From the NCBI RefSeq assembly GCF_002091715.1, contig NZ_BDAG01000053.1, positions 1 through 40,724 of the forward strand: DNA of 40,724 bases, given 5' to 3'. This stretch comes from Pseudomonas migulae NBRC 103157 (GTDB taxonomy: Bacteria > Pseudomonadota > Gammaproteobacteria > Pseudomonadales > Pseudomonadaceae). Shown piece after piece: positions 30,129-39,603 of the stretch. Each line of letters starts with the position of its first letter. Within the stretch, counting starts at the first letter, position 1. Both the position numbers and the translations under genes were made by a program. Under the pieces are notes generated by a model that made no database searches, was not told where the DNA came from, and was given only the letters and a program-made list of their open reading frames with translations.

Positions 30129-33100
30129 ATGATTTTTAACGTACAAGATTTTGGCGCCAAAGGAGATGGGACCACAGACGACACCGCGGCGATACAGAGT
30201 GCAATTGATGCGGCCGCTGCGGCAGGTGGTGGACAGGTGTACATGCCAACCGGAACTTATATTGTTTCGGGTGGCGAGGAACCCTCCGACGGCTGCTTGA
30301 TGCTCAAGAGCAACGTGTACTTGTACGGCGACGGCATGGGCGTCACCAACGTCAAGGTAGCTGACGGCTCAGATACCAAGATCACGGGGGTTATACGCTC
30401 CGCTTATGGCGAGGAGACCCACGATTTTGGCGTCAGCAACCTCACCATCGACGGCAACCGGGACCACACCACCGGCAAGATCGACGGTTGGTTCAACGGC
30501 TATATTCCCGGCCAAGAAGGCTACGACTCCAACGTCACCCTCGACAGCGTCGAGATCAAGGATTGCTCCGGGTACGGTTTCGACCCCCACGAGCAGACCG
30601 TCAACATGGTCATCAAGAACAGCGTGTCCCACGGCAATGGCCTGGACGGTTTCGTCGCTGACTTCCTCAGCGACAGCACCTTCGAAAACAACGTTGCCTA
30701 CGACAATGACCGTCACGGTTTCAACGTCGTCACCAGTACCCACGACTTCACGCTTACCAATAACGTTGCCTACAACAATGGCGGCAATGGCATCGTGGTG
30801 CAGCGTGGCAGCGAGGACATCCCCTCCCCCAGCAACATCACCATCACCGGTGGCGAGGTGTACGGCAATGGCGCCGAAGGGGTGCTGATCAAAATGTCCA
30901 GCGAGGTGACCGTCAGCGGCCTCGACATCCACGACAACGCCACCGCCGGGATCCGCATCTACGGCAGCAACCATGTCGAGATCATCGACAACACGCTCAC
31001 CAACAATTCCCTGGGCAGCCCCGTACCGGAAATCATCCTGCAGTCCTACGACGACACCCTGGGCGTGTCCGGCAAGTACTTCAATGGCAGCGATAACACG
31101 ATCCAGGGCAACATCATCAGCGGCAGCGACCTGTCGACCTACGGTGTGGCAGAGCGCAATGAAGACGGCACCGATCGCAACGCCATTATCGGCAACACAA
31201 TCAGTCACACCAGCAAGGGCGCCACGTTGGTCTATGGCGACGGCAGCTACGTCAGTGCCACGGTGCCGATGACTACCGTGCAAGGTACGGCGGGCAACGA
31301 CACCCTGCTGGGCAGCGCCGAAAGCGAGATTTTCTACGGCGCAGCCGGCAACGACACGATCAATGGCGGGGCCGGTAGCGACATTCTGGTGGGCGGTGCG
31401 GGCATCGACAAACTCACCGGCGGTACCGGCGCCGATACGTTCCGTTTCGTCGCTCAGTCCGACAGTTACCGCAACGCAACTGCAAGCTTCGATGACACCG
31501 TCACCGACTTCGACGTCACCCAGGACAAGATCGACCTTGCCGGTCTCGGTTTCACCGGACTGGGCAATGGTCGTGGCGGCACCTTGCAGGTCAGCTACAG
31601 CGCCAGTAACGACCGCACTTACATCAAGGACTACGATGCCGACGCGAGCGGCAATCGCTTCGAGTTGATTCTCTCGGGCAACCTCGTCAGCACACTGAGC
31701 GCCAGCAACTTCATTTTCAATCGGGTGATCACCGGCACCAGCTCCAGCGACTCATTGCTGGGCAGCGATTCGGCCGACACCCTGCTCGGCCTCGCCGGAA
31801 ACGACAACCTCAGTGGCGGCGCGGGCGACGATAAGCTCGACGGTGGGTCCGGCATGGACACCCTTACCGGTGGCGACGGGGCGGATACCTTTGTGTTCTC
31901 GAGTCGCCTGGACAGTTACCGCAACTACAACACCGGCGGTGCCAACCTCAGCGACGTGATCACTGATTTCGATATCAGCGCCGACAAGATCGACCTCTCG
32001 GCCATTGGTTTTACCGGCCTGGGGGATGGCAAGAACAATACCGTTTACCTTGTGCTCAACAGTGCCGGCACCAAGACTTACATCAAGTCCCTGACCGCCG
32101 ACGCCGATGGCAACCGCTTTGAAGTGACGCTGAACGGCAACTACGTCGACAAGCTGACCAGCGCCAATTTCGTCTTCGCTACGTCGTCACCGGTCAACCA
32201 TGCGCCGGTGGTGGCAACGGCGTTGCTGGATCAGAACGCCACCGAAAATACCCCGTTCAGCTACGTGGTGCCGGCCAACAGTTTTACTGATCCGGATAAC
32301 GACAGCCTTAGCTACATCGCCAAACTGGCGAATGGCAACGCCCTGCCCAGCTGGCTGACATTCGATGCCGCGACTCGTACGTTCAGCGGCACACCCAGCG
32401 ATACCGCATCGGGCACCTACTCCATACAGGTCACCGCGGCCGACGGCAGCAACGCCACCGCCAGCGACAGCTTTACCCTCGCCGTGCAGGACGTGCCCGC
32501 CTCACCCACGGTGATCAACGGCACGCCGAACAACGATACGCTGACCGGCACCGCTGCCAACGAACAACTCTTCGGTGGCGCCGGTAACGACACGCTGAAT
32601 GGCGGCGCGGGCAACGATATCCTGGTCGGTGGCACCGGGGTGGACAAACTCACCGGCGGCGCGGGTGCCGATGTATTCCGCTACACCTCGACACTCGACA
32701 GTTACCGCACCAGTTCCACCAGCGTCAGTGACCAGATCCTCGACTTCGACGCGACCGCCGACAAGATCGACGTCTCGGCGCTCGGCTACACGGCCCTGGG
32801 CAACGGTCTGAACGGTACGCTGCAAGTGACCTACAGCGCTTCGACCAACCGTACCTATCTCAAGGACCTTACCGTCGACGCCAACGGCAACCGCTTCGAA
32901 GTGTCGCTGGCGGGCAACCTGGTGAGCAGCCTGACGGCGAGTCATTTTGTTTTCGCCGGCCAGACCCCCCCGAGCAATGCCGCACCGGTGGTGGCCATCC
33001 CCCTCCTCGACCAGAATGCCACCGAAAGCACGCCGTTCAATTACACCGTCACCCATGACAGTTTCACCGACGCCGACCAGGATGCGTTGACCTACACCGC

Positions 33101-35744
33101 AACCCTCGCTGACGGTAGTGCCCTGCCCGCGTGGCTGAGTTTCAACGCCACCAGCCTGACGTTCAGCGGAACGCCGACCAGCACGGCTTCGGGCAACTAC
33201 AACGTATTGGTCAAGGCCACCGATCCCTCGGGTGCGTCGGTCAGCGACAGCTTCGCTCTGGCGGTGGCCGATGCGCCTGCGAACAACATCACCGGCACCA
33301 ACAATGCCGAAACCCTCAACGGCACAGCGGGTGCGGACCTGATCCTTGGCCTTGGTGGCAATGACACAATCAAAGCCGGTACCGGCGCGGACATCGTCGA
33401 CGGCGGCGCCGGGCGCGACTCGCTGTACGGCGGCGACGGTGCCGACACCTTCCGCTACACCAACGTGCTCGACAGCTACCGCGACTACGACACCGGGGGC
33501 ATCACGGCCACCGACACGATTTACGACTTCACTGCAGGCGTCGACAAGATTGATGTGTCAGGGCTGGGCTTTCTCGGCCTCGGCGACGGCAGCAATCACA
33601 CGTTGTACATGACCCTCAACGCGGCCGGCGACAAGACCTACATCAAATCCGCCGACGCGGATGCCGATGGCAACCGTTTTGAAATCGCCCTCAACGGCAA
33701 TTACGTCAACACCCTCACCGCCAGCGACTTCGTGTTCGGTGAGCGTGCCCAGCAGGACATCCTCTACCTGCCCACCCTCGGCCAATCCAATGCGCGCCTG
33801 TTGCGCATGACGGAGGACGACGATCAGTCCGGCACTTCGATGCTGGTCAAGGACCTGGACCGCTACACCCCTTATGACGTGCGTAGCCAGTTCACCGATG
33901 CCGATGGCAATGGCATTGACATCGCGGTGGGAGGCAGCACGGTCAACGGCCTGTCGACCATGGGCGCCGAGGAGCTGAAGCTGTGCTGGTGGTTGACCGA
34001 CACCAACCAGCCCGGGCCTGCCCTGTTACGTGCCGTCGCGTTGCTGAACGACCAGCTCACCGAACTGCAATCGATCGATAACGTGACCATGGGCATCATT
34101 TGGGGCCAGGGCGAGGAAGCCGCCCAGGAGATCGCCCGCGCCACGGACAAAACAGCGGCAGCAGCGGACTACAAGGCCGCGACCCTGAAGGTGTTCGATT
34201 ACCTGCATGCCCAGTTTGGCAACTTCAACGTGTACATCATGGAAACCGGTCACTACCAGGAGGATGCGGCGCGTGCCCGTGGTTACTCGGAAGAGAAAAT
34301 TGCCTCGATCGTAGCCGGGGTCGGTTATGTTCGCGCCACCCAGGAAGCCATCGCCGCCGAGCGTGCCGACGTCAAGCTGGCGGTGGACTACACCGACCTG
34401 CCCTTGCGCTACGAAGTCGATCCGCTGGTGTACCCCGACGACGTCTGGCACTTGCACGAGGAATCGGCGGAAATCGTCGGCCAGCGCCTGGCCGACTACA
34501 TCGCCGATGACCTTGGCTTTCAAGGCAACCCCGACGACAACAACAGCGTGCAAGAGATTTTCGACAACGCTCAAAACCAGGGCGGGATGATTTCCGGCAC
34601 CGACCAGGCTGATACCCTGGTGGGCAGCTCGGGCAACGACACACTGGATGGCGACCTGGGCGCCGACTCCATGACCGGTGGCGACGGCAATGACATCTAT
34701 GTGGTCGATAACGCGTCCGACAGCGTCACCGAAACCAACACATCACCCTCGCAGATCGATACGGTGCAGGCCTCGGTCAGCTGGACCCTGGGCGCCAATC
34801 TCGAGAATCTGGTGCTCACCGGCGTGTCGGACATCGATGGTACCGGCAACGGGCTGCGCAACTTCATCACCGGCAATGCCGCCGCCAACGTGCTCAATGG
34901 CGCCGCAGGGGTCGACAGCATGAGTGGTGGCGATGGCAACGACACTTACTATGTCGACAACGCCGACGACACCGTGATCGAGACCCAAGGCAATGCGGTG
35001 CCCGGAGGGATAGACAGTGTGCGCAGCAGTTTGGCGGCCTATACCCTCGGCGCCAATGTCGAGAATCTGTATATCGATAGCACGGGTGCCGCCACTGGCA
35101 CGGGCAACGCGTTGGACAACACGCTGTTCGCCGGAGCCGGCAACAACGTGCTGGATGGGCGCGAGGGTAATGACACCGTGTCTTTTGGACGCGCCCTGTC
35201 CAGTGTCACCGCCAACCTCTCGACCTCAGCGCAACAAAACACGGGGGGCTCCGGGCTCGACACCTTGAAGTTCGTCGAAAACCTGACCGGAAGCGCCTAC
35301 GCCGACAGTCTGTCGGGGAACAGCGCCGCGAACGTACTGAACGGTGGCGCAGGCAACGATACGCTGGTGGGAGGGTCGGGCGATGACCGGTTGATCGGCG
35401 GTGCAGGCACCGACAACCTCACCGGTGGCACTGGCGCAGATACTTACGCGTTTGGTGCGCTGTCTGACATGGGCATCGGGGCTTTGCGCGATGTGGTCAA
35501 CGGCTTCAAGAGCGCCGAAGGCGATCATCTGGATTTCACCGGTCTGGACGCCAACCCACTGACCGCCGAAGTCGACCCCTTCACCTTCATCGGCAGCAAT
35601 GCCTTCGACCCTGCCAACGCCACCGGACAACTGCGCTTTGCCGACGGCATTCTCTACGGCAGTGTCAACGCCGACGCCACCCCCGAGTTCGAATTCGAAG
35701 TGGTGGGCGTCAAGGAGCTGCACGCCAGCGATTTCACCGCCTGA
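30129..35744 (+). CDS. Secreted mannuronan C5-epimerase with SGNH esterase domain (AlgE/PsmE type)
   Basis: The 1871-residue product begins with an AlgE-type A module (residues 1-380, right-handed beta-helix) whose active site sits in exact AlgE4 register: Tyr149, Asp152, His154 (YGFDPHE) and His196. It converts mannuronate to guluronate in alginate outside the cell. Then come RTX calcium repeats (383-436), R modules at about 437-531, 589-686, 851-945 and 1108-1206, and two cadherin/Ig-like domains at about 690-793 and 950-1051. An SGNH/sialate-O-acetylesterase-like domain (1208-1467) has Ser1220 in GQSN, WGQGEE at 1325-1330 and Asp1438-x-x-His1441. More RTX repeats (1487-1780) and a type I secretion tail ending in a hydrophobic residue and Thr-Ala close the chain. 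No signal peptide is present. Pseudomonas syringae PsmE also combines epimerase and acetylhydrolase parts, so the esterase probably deacetylates alginate before epimerisation. Confidence 0.93.
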   Translation: MIFNVQDFGAKGDGTTDDTAAIQSAIDAAAAAGGGQVYMPTGTYIVSGGEEPSDGCLMLKSNVYLYGDGMGVTNVKVADGSDTKITGVIRSAYGEETHDFGVSNLTIDGNRDHTTGKIDGWFNGYIPGQEGYDSNVTLDSVEIKDCSGYGFDPHEQTVNMVIKNSVSHGNGLDGFVADFLSDSTFENNVAYDNDRHGFNVVTSTHDFTLTNNVAYNNGGNGIVVQRGSEDIPSPSNITITGGEVYGNGAEGVLIKMSSEVTVSGLDIHDNATAGIRIYGSNHVEIIDNTLTNNSLGSPVPEIILQSYDDTLGVSGKYFNGSDNTIQGNIISGSDLSTYGVAERNEDGTDRNAIIGNTISHTSKGATLVYGDGSYVSATVPMTTVQGTAGNDTLLGSAESEIFYGAAGNDTINGGAGSDILVGGAGIDKLTGGTGADTFRFVAQSDSYRNATASFDDTVTDFDVTQDKIDLAGLGFTGLGNGRGGTLQVSYSASNDRTYIKDYDADASGNRFELILSGNLVSTLSASNFIFNRVITGTSSSDSLLGSDSADTLLGLAGNDNLSGGAGDDKLDGGSGMDTLTGGDGADTFVFSSRLDSYRNYNTGGANLSDVITDFDISADKIDLSAIGFTGLGDGKNNTVYLVLNSAGTKTYIKSLTADADGNRFEVTLNGNYVDKLTSANFVFATSSPVNHAPVVATALLDQNATENTPFSYVVPANSFTDPDNDSLSYIAKLANGNALPSWLTFDAATRTFSGTPSDTASGTYSIQVTAADGSNATASDSFTLAVQDVPASPTVINGTPNNDTLTGTAANEQLFGGAGNDTLNGGAGNDILVGGTGVDKLTGGAGADVFRYTSTLDSYRTSSTSVSDQILDFDATADKIDVSALGYTALGNGLNGTLQVTYSASTNRTYLKDLTVDANGNRFEVSLAGNLVSSLTASHFVFAGQTPPSNAAPVVAIPLLDQNATESTPFNYTVTHDSFTDADQDALTYTATLADGSALPAWLSFNATSLTFSGTPTSTASGNYNVLVKATDPSGASVSDSFALAVADAPANNITGTNNAETLNGTAGADLILGLGGNDTIKAGTGADIVDGGAGRDSLYGGDGADTFRYTNVLDSYRDYDTGGITATDTIYDFTAGVDKIDVSGLGFLGLGDGSNHTLYMTLNAAGDKTYIKSADADADGNRFEIALNGNYVNTLTASDFVFGERAQQDILYLPTLGQSNARLLRMTEDDDQSGTSMLVKDLDRYTPYDVRSQFTDADGNGIDIAVGGSTVNGLSTMGAEELKLCWWLTDTNQPGPALLRAVALLNDQLTELQSIDNVTMGIIWGQGEEAAQEIARATDKTAAAADYKAATLKVFDYLHAQFGNFNVYIMETGHYQEDAARARGYSEEKIASIVAGVGYVRATQEAIAAERADVKLAVDYTDLPLRYEVDPLVYPDDVWHLHEESAEIVGQRLADYIADDLGFQGNPDDNNSVQEIFDNAQNQGGMISGTDQADTLVGSSGNDTLDGDLGADSMTGGDGNDIYVVDNASDSVTETNTSPSQIDTVQASVSWTLGANLENLVLTGVSDIDGTGNGLRNFITGNAAANVLNGAAGVDSMSGGDGNDTYYVDNADDTVIETQGNAVPGGIDSVRSSLAAYTLGANVENLYIDSTGAATGTGNALDNTLFAGAGNNVLDGREGNDTVSFGRALSSVTANLSTSAQQNTGGSGLDTLKFVENLTGSAYADSLSGNSAANVLNGGAGNDTLVGGSGDDRLIGGAGTDNLTGGTGADTYAFGALSDMGIGALRDVVNGFKSAEGDHLDFTGLDANPLTAEVDPFTFIGSNAFDPANATGQLRFADGILYGSVNADATPEFEFEVVGVKELHASDFTA

Positions 35745-35747
35745 CGT

Positions 35748-35779
35748 CTTATGGGAGCGAGCGTGCTCGCTCCCATAAG
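35748..35779. repeat. REP-like perfect palindrome, probable bidirectional terminator
   Basis: A 15-bp perfect inverted repeat, CTTATGGGAGCGAGC / GCTCGCTCCCATAAG, with a 2-base loop starts 3 bases after the epimerase stop. The core GGGAGCGAGC-n-GCTCGCTCCC resembles the REP palindromes scattered between convergent genes in fluorescens-group Pseudomonas; here the genes on each side converge. Confidence 0.75.
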
Positions 35780-35862
35780 GGAATTGCAGTACCCGAAAAA
35801 TTAAAGGCCACTACAGACCCAATGGAGTGAGGGGACGAATTCCCTCGCCTCGGCGGTCATGC

Positions 35863-37233
35863 TCATTCCTCTTTGAACGCCGCAAGCAAGCGTTCACGCA
35901 AAGGCTTCATCAGGTAGTTCATCAAAGTGCGTTCCCCCGTGACCACCGTGACATCGGCAAGCATACCGGGGCGCACCAGCAGGCCGGCGGCCTGTAGCGA
36001 GACGACGGTGTCGGCGGGAATTTCGACCTTGGCGGAAAAGTACGGCTGGTGGGTCTGTTCATTGATCAACTGATCGGCCGACACCGTCTTCACCGTACCG
36101 ATGACAGTCGGCGTATCCACCCGTTGCAGCGCAGTGAAATGCACATGCACCGGTAGACCCGGGCGCAACTTGTTAGCCATCAACGGCTCGAAACGCGCGG
36201 TGATCGCCATCGGCGCATCCAGAGGAACCACCTGCATCAGGGTTTGACCGGCCTGCACAACGCCCCCGACCGTGTGAATGCTCACGTCCATGACTTGCCC
36301 GGACACCGGCGCACGAATCGCACCGTTGTCGACTTCAAATTGAAAGGCGCGGATCTGGTCGGCATAACCTGCTGCTTCGGCAGAGACTTCACTGAGCTGG
36401 GTTTCGGCATCGCGACGAAACTCCTGCTGTGCCTGCAAGGCCTTGAGCCGGCTTTCATTGATCGCCTGGCGGGTCCTGCCGACATCGCCCACCCCGGAGG
36501 AAATCTGCCCGGCCAGTTGGGCTGCGTTGCGCTCGACCTCGAAGAGTTTGTTGCGCGGAACGTAGCCCTCACGAGCCAAATTACGCAGGCCTTCCAGCTC
36601 CTGCTGCAGGAAGCGCATCTGCGTATCGTTGTTGCGCTTGACGCCTTCATAGCCCAGCAATTGCTGCTGCAATGCTGCAGCTTCGTGTTCGATGATCTGC
36701 AAGCGACTGCCCAATTCCGCACGGCGGGTCACAAATAACTGGCTCTGCAAGGCCATGGAAGCCTTGACCCGTGGCTCGTCGGCGTGTTCCAGCAGTTCAG
36801 CGGGCCATTGGATTTCGGCTGAGCCCAGGCGCTCGGCAATCAATCGCGCCTCGATGCTGCGATCGTTGAGCAACTTGCCCCGGGTGACATCCAGTTGCGA
36901 CTGCGCCTGCACCGTGTTGAGCTGTGCCAGCAACTGCCCTTGGGTGACGCGGTCGCCATCACTGACCAGCAGTTTTTCCACCACGCCGCCGACCAACGAC
37001 TGCACCGCTTTGCGTTCGCCCGCCACCACCACGGTGCCGCTGCCCACGACACCCTGGTCGAGCGGCGCGAGGCAGGCCCAGAGCAGGAAACCACCCAGTG
37101 CCAGGGCCAGGAAAACCACGCCATAGCGTGCTGCACTCCCCGCGTCGGTGTTGGCGCTGGGCAGCGTAGCATTACCGCGTATGCTCGGCCTCTGCTCGCT
37201 GTACGTTTGTTGCCCGGGGGTCAAGTCATGCAT
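35863..37233 (-). CDS. Type I secretion membrane-fusion protein (HlyD/PrtE family)
   Basis: The 456-residue product has a cytoplasmic N-terminus, one membrane helix near residues 37-55 (VVFLALALGGFLLWACLA), a barrel-sandwich/lipoyl start (GSGTVVVAGERKAVQSLVGGVVEKLLVSDGDRV), a long coiled-coil hairpin (about 95-290) and a beta-barrel with the closing half-motif GAIRAPVSGQVMDVSIHTVGGVVQAGQTLMQVVP, which is the HlyD signature. It bridges the inner-membrane ABC protein and an outer-membrane channel during export of RTX proteins. Its start overlaps the ABC gene stop by 8 bp. It lies convergent to the epimerase gene across the REP-like hairpin, and I infer that the epimerase is its substrate. Confidence 0.92.
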   Translation of the reverse strand: MHDLTPGQQTYSEQRPSIRGNATLPSANTDAGSAARYGVVFLALALGGFLLWACLAPLDQGVVGSGTVVVAGERKAVQSLVGGVVEKLLVSDGDRVTQGQLLAQLNTVQAQSQLDVTRGKLLNDRSIEARLIAERLGSAEIQWPAELLEHADEPRVKASMALQSQLFVTRRAELGSRLQIIEHEAAALQQQLLGYEGVKRNNDTQMRFLQQELEGLRNLAREGYVPRNKLFEVERNAAQLAGQISSGVGDVGRTRQAINESRLKALQAQQEFRRDAETQLSEVSAEAAGYADQIRAFQFEVDNGAIRAPVSGQVMDVSIHTVGGVVQAGQTLMQVVPLDAPMAITARFEPLMANKLRPGLPVHVHFTALQRVDTPTVIGTVKTVSADQLINEQTHQPYFSAKVEIPADTVVSLQAAGLLVRPGMLADVTVVTGERTLMNYLMKPLRERLLAAFKEE

Positions 37234-38947
37234 CTTCGCCAGTCTCCTTGACCGCAGCCTGTCTTGGCCCCGGGATCAATGCCTTGAGCACCCGATCCCG
37301 TGGACCGAATGCGTGTTGAGTACCGTCCTTGAGCACCAGGATGTGATCGGCCACCGCGAGTACATTAGGCCGGTGGGTAATCAGCACCACGGTGCTGCCG
37401 GCGACCTTGAGCGCACTGATTGCCTGAACCAGCGCCAGCTCTCCGGCTTCATCAAGGTTGGAGTTGGGCTCGTCGAGCACGATCAGCGACGGCAGCCCAT
37501 AGAGCGCGCGAGCCAGGCCGAGGCGCTGCTTCTGTCCGCCGGACAGCCCCAGCCCGCCGGGGCCCAGCGGCGTGTCGTACCCCTTGGGGAACCTCAGGAT
37601 CATTTCGTGTATGCCCGCGTGACGCCCCGCCGCGATGATCTTGTCCGCGTCCTGCTCACCGAATCGGGCAATATTGTCGGCCACACTGCCGTCGAACAGT
37701 TCGATGTCCTGCGGCAGGTATCCCAGGTGCGGGCCCAGAGCGTCGTGAGACCATTGACTGATCTCGGCGTCGTCCAGACGCACCGACCCGCCCATGGCCG
37801 GCCACACCCCGACCAGCGCCCTGGCCAGCGTTGATTTACCACTGGCGCTGGGGCCGACGACGGCGAGCACGTCACCTTTGACCAGGTTGAAATTGATGCC
37901 CCGCAGGATGGGTTGCGAGGCACCGGGTGGGCCAACATACAATTGCTCCAGTCGCACTGCGCCGGTGGGTGGCGGCAAAGGCATGCGCAGGCGCTCGCGC
38001 GGATGCTGGGCAAGGAGCTGGCTCAGGCGCTGGTAACTCTGGCGGCCTGAGTTGAATTGCTTCCACGAGCCAATGGCGATTTCCACGGGGGCCAGGGCGC
38101 GCCCCAACAGCAGCGACATGGCGATCATCATGCCCGCCGACAATTGGCCTTCGAGTACCAGCAACGCGCCCAGGCCCAAGGCCAGCGATTGCCCGGAGAT
38201 GCGCACGAAACGAGTCATCGAAGTGATACGCGCGCTGCGGTCGCTGGCATGGGCCTGGGCGGCAACGATGCGTTGCTGCAGCAGACTCCAGCGCTGGCGC
38301 AATGGCCCTAGCATGCCCAAGGCCTGGATGACTTCGGCATTGTGGAACGTGCTGTTTACATAAGTTGAAGACTGCACACCCAGCCGATTGGCTTCGCCCA
38401 GACGCGTTCGCGTCGCCAACTCCCCCCACAGTGCCAGACCGATCAGGACCAGGGCCAGAACCAGCGTCAACACGCCGAACCAGGGATGGAAGATGAACGC
38501 TACCAGCAAAAAGATCGGCAACCATGGCGCATCGAGCAACGCAATCAGGCCCTGACCGGTGATCAACTGCCGCAGCGTCGCCAGATCGATGAGCACCTGA
38601 GCCGGGTTGGCATTGTGCTCGCGAAGGCCGCGGGCGAAGGCGGCGTCGAAAATCCGCTCGCCCAAGGCATCGTCGAGTCCCGCGCTCATGCGAATCATCA
38701 CCGCACCGCGAACCCACTCGATCAGGGCGCTGAACATGAACAGTCCCAGCGCGATCAAAGTGAGCATGAACAAAGTGGTTTCGTTGCGACTGGTGAGGAC
38801 CCGGTCGTACACCTGCATCATGTAGAGCGACGGCACCAGCACCAGCAGGTTGATCACGCCACTGAACAGTGCCAACGACCAAAACACCCGGCGGTAGGAG
38901 AGTAAAGCAGCATCAATGTCATGACGCGGATCGAGAAGAAAACCCAT
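37226..38947 (-). CDS. Type I secretion ABC transporter (PrtD/AprD family)
   Basis: The 573-residue product has six membrane helices in the first 320 residues (starting YRRVFWSLALFSGVINLLVLVPSLYMMQVYDRVLTSRNE, the PrtD-type opening) and a nucleotide-binding domain with Walker A VGPSASGKSTLARAL, the Q-loop GYLPQDIELFDGSV, signature LSGGQKQRLGLARAL and Walker B LIVLDEPNSNLDE. The C39 peptidase-like domain of HlyB is absent, as in the PrtD/AprD/LapB-short class that exports proteases, lipases and epimerases. It powers transport of the unfolded RTX protein. The gene is first in a two-gene operon with the membrane-fusion protein. No outer-membrane TolC/PrtF-like gene follows. No strong ribosome site is visible before the ATG. 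Confidence 0.93.
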   Translation of the reverse strand: MGFLLDPRHDIDAALLSYRRVFWSLALFSGVINLLVLVPSLYMMQVYDRVLTSRNETTLFMLTLIALGLFMFSALIEWVRGAVMIRMSAGLDDALGERIFDAAFARGLREHNANPAQVLIDLATLRQLITGQGLIALLDAPWLPIFLLVAFIFHPWFGVLTLVLALVLIGLALWGELATRTRLGEANRLGVQSSTYVNSTFHNAEVIQALGMLGPLRQRWSLLQQRIVAAQAHASDRSARITSMTRFVRISGQSLALGLGALLVLEGQLSAGMMIAMSLLLGRALAPVEIAIGSWKQFNSGRQSYQRLSQLLAQHPRERLRMPLPPPTGAVRLEQLYVGPPGASQPILRGINFNLVKGDVLAVVGPSASGKSTLARALVGVWPAMGGSVRLDDAEISQWSHDALGPHLGYLPQDIELFDGSVADNIARFGEQDADKIIAAGRHAGIHEMILRFPKGYDTPLGPGGLGLSGGQKQRLGLARALYGLPSLIVLDEPNSNLDEAGELALVQAISALKVAGSTVVLITHRPNVLAVADHILVLKDGTQHAFGPRDRVLKALIPGPRQAAVKETGEDA

Positions 38948-39603
38948 ACAAAGTTGCTCGCAAAAGAATGAGTCGGTCCAGGACGCAATCCATCGCGAGC
39001 GTCTACCCCACGGGCGAAACGCTAAATGCAGTCTGACGTGCCGTTATCAGAGACGGTCCTCGTCGCTACAGGCGCCAATAACTGACAACGCGACCTCGGG
39101 ATAGTGCCGGTTATGCAGGCAGGGCTTTCATGTGGCTGACGGGCGGGTATGCGCGCTGCATTGGGGAGTCGCGGCATGTCACTTTCGCTAGAACGCTTCC
39201 TTTGCCGTTACTTGTTGAGGCGCAGAGCATCAAAAGCATTTCGTTCCTCGCAGTCGGTGAAGTCATTTGCGCGGTGACCAGACCCGCTAGACTGGCCAGA
39301 CCAAAAGTACCGAATAATCCGTGCTCATAAGCTCATCCTTCGCGAAACCAATCGTGTTCCCGGATGAGTAACGGCGTTTTTTAGTCTGGTCACCTTCGGT
39401 CGAAATGAAGTTTTCGATAAACGGTCTGGCGCCTGATTAAGGCTGCAAGCCACTGATAAGCACTAGTTATCGACTAAACGTACCGCCGACTGCCGTGACA
39501 CAAACATTTGCTTACAAAGCAGCAGCTCGCTAAAGAACGAGTCTGTGACTACAAGTGATAGGTTGAGCTGCCTGACCTGGCCATGAGATGCACAGCCTGA
39601 ATT
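38948..39603. other. Gene-free stretch between the exporter and the sialidase-like gene
   Basis: In these 656 bp I see no convincing coding region: the only plus-strand frame (39130-39330) lacks a ribosome site and family resemblance. An 11-bp inverted repeat, GGTGACCAGAC (39273-39283) and GTCTGGTCACC (39384-39394), is separated by 100 bp. A short palindrome GATAA-n7-TTATC lies at 39455-39471. The promoters of the flanking divergent genes must lie here. Confidence 0.4.

Noticed and set aside
31273..35450. Short repeated units that could be taken for a CRISPR or tandem-repeat array
   Set aside because: They translate to GGxGxDxL calcium-binding RTX nonapeptides and R modules within one frame; there are no unique spacers between constant repeats.
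39130..39330. A 66-residue plus-strand frame in the gene-free stretch
   Set aside because: No ribosome site and no family resemblance; it ends inside the inverted-repeat region.
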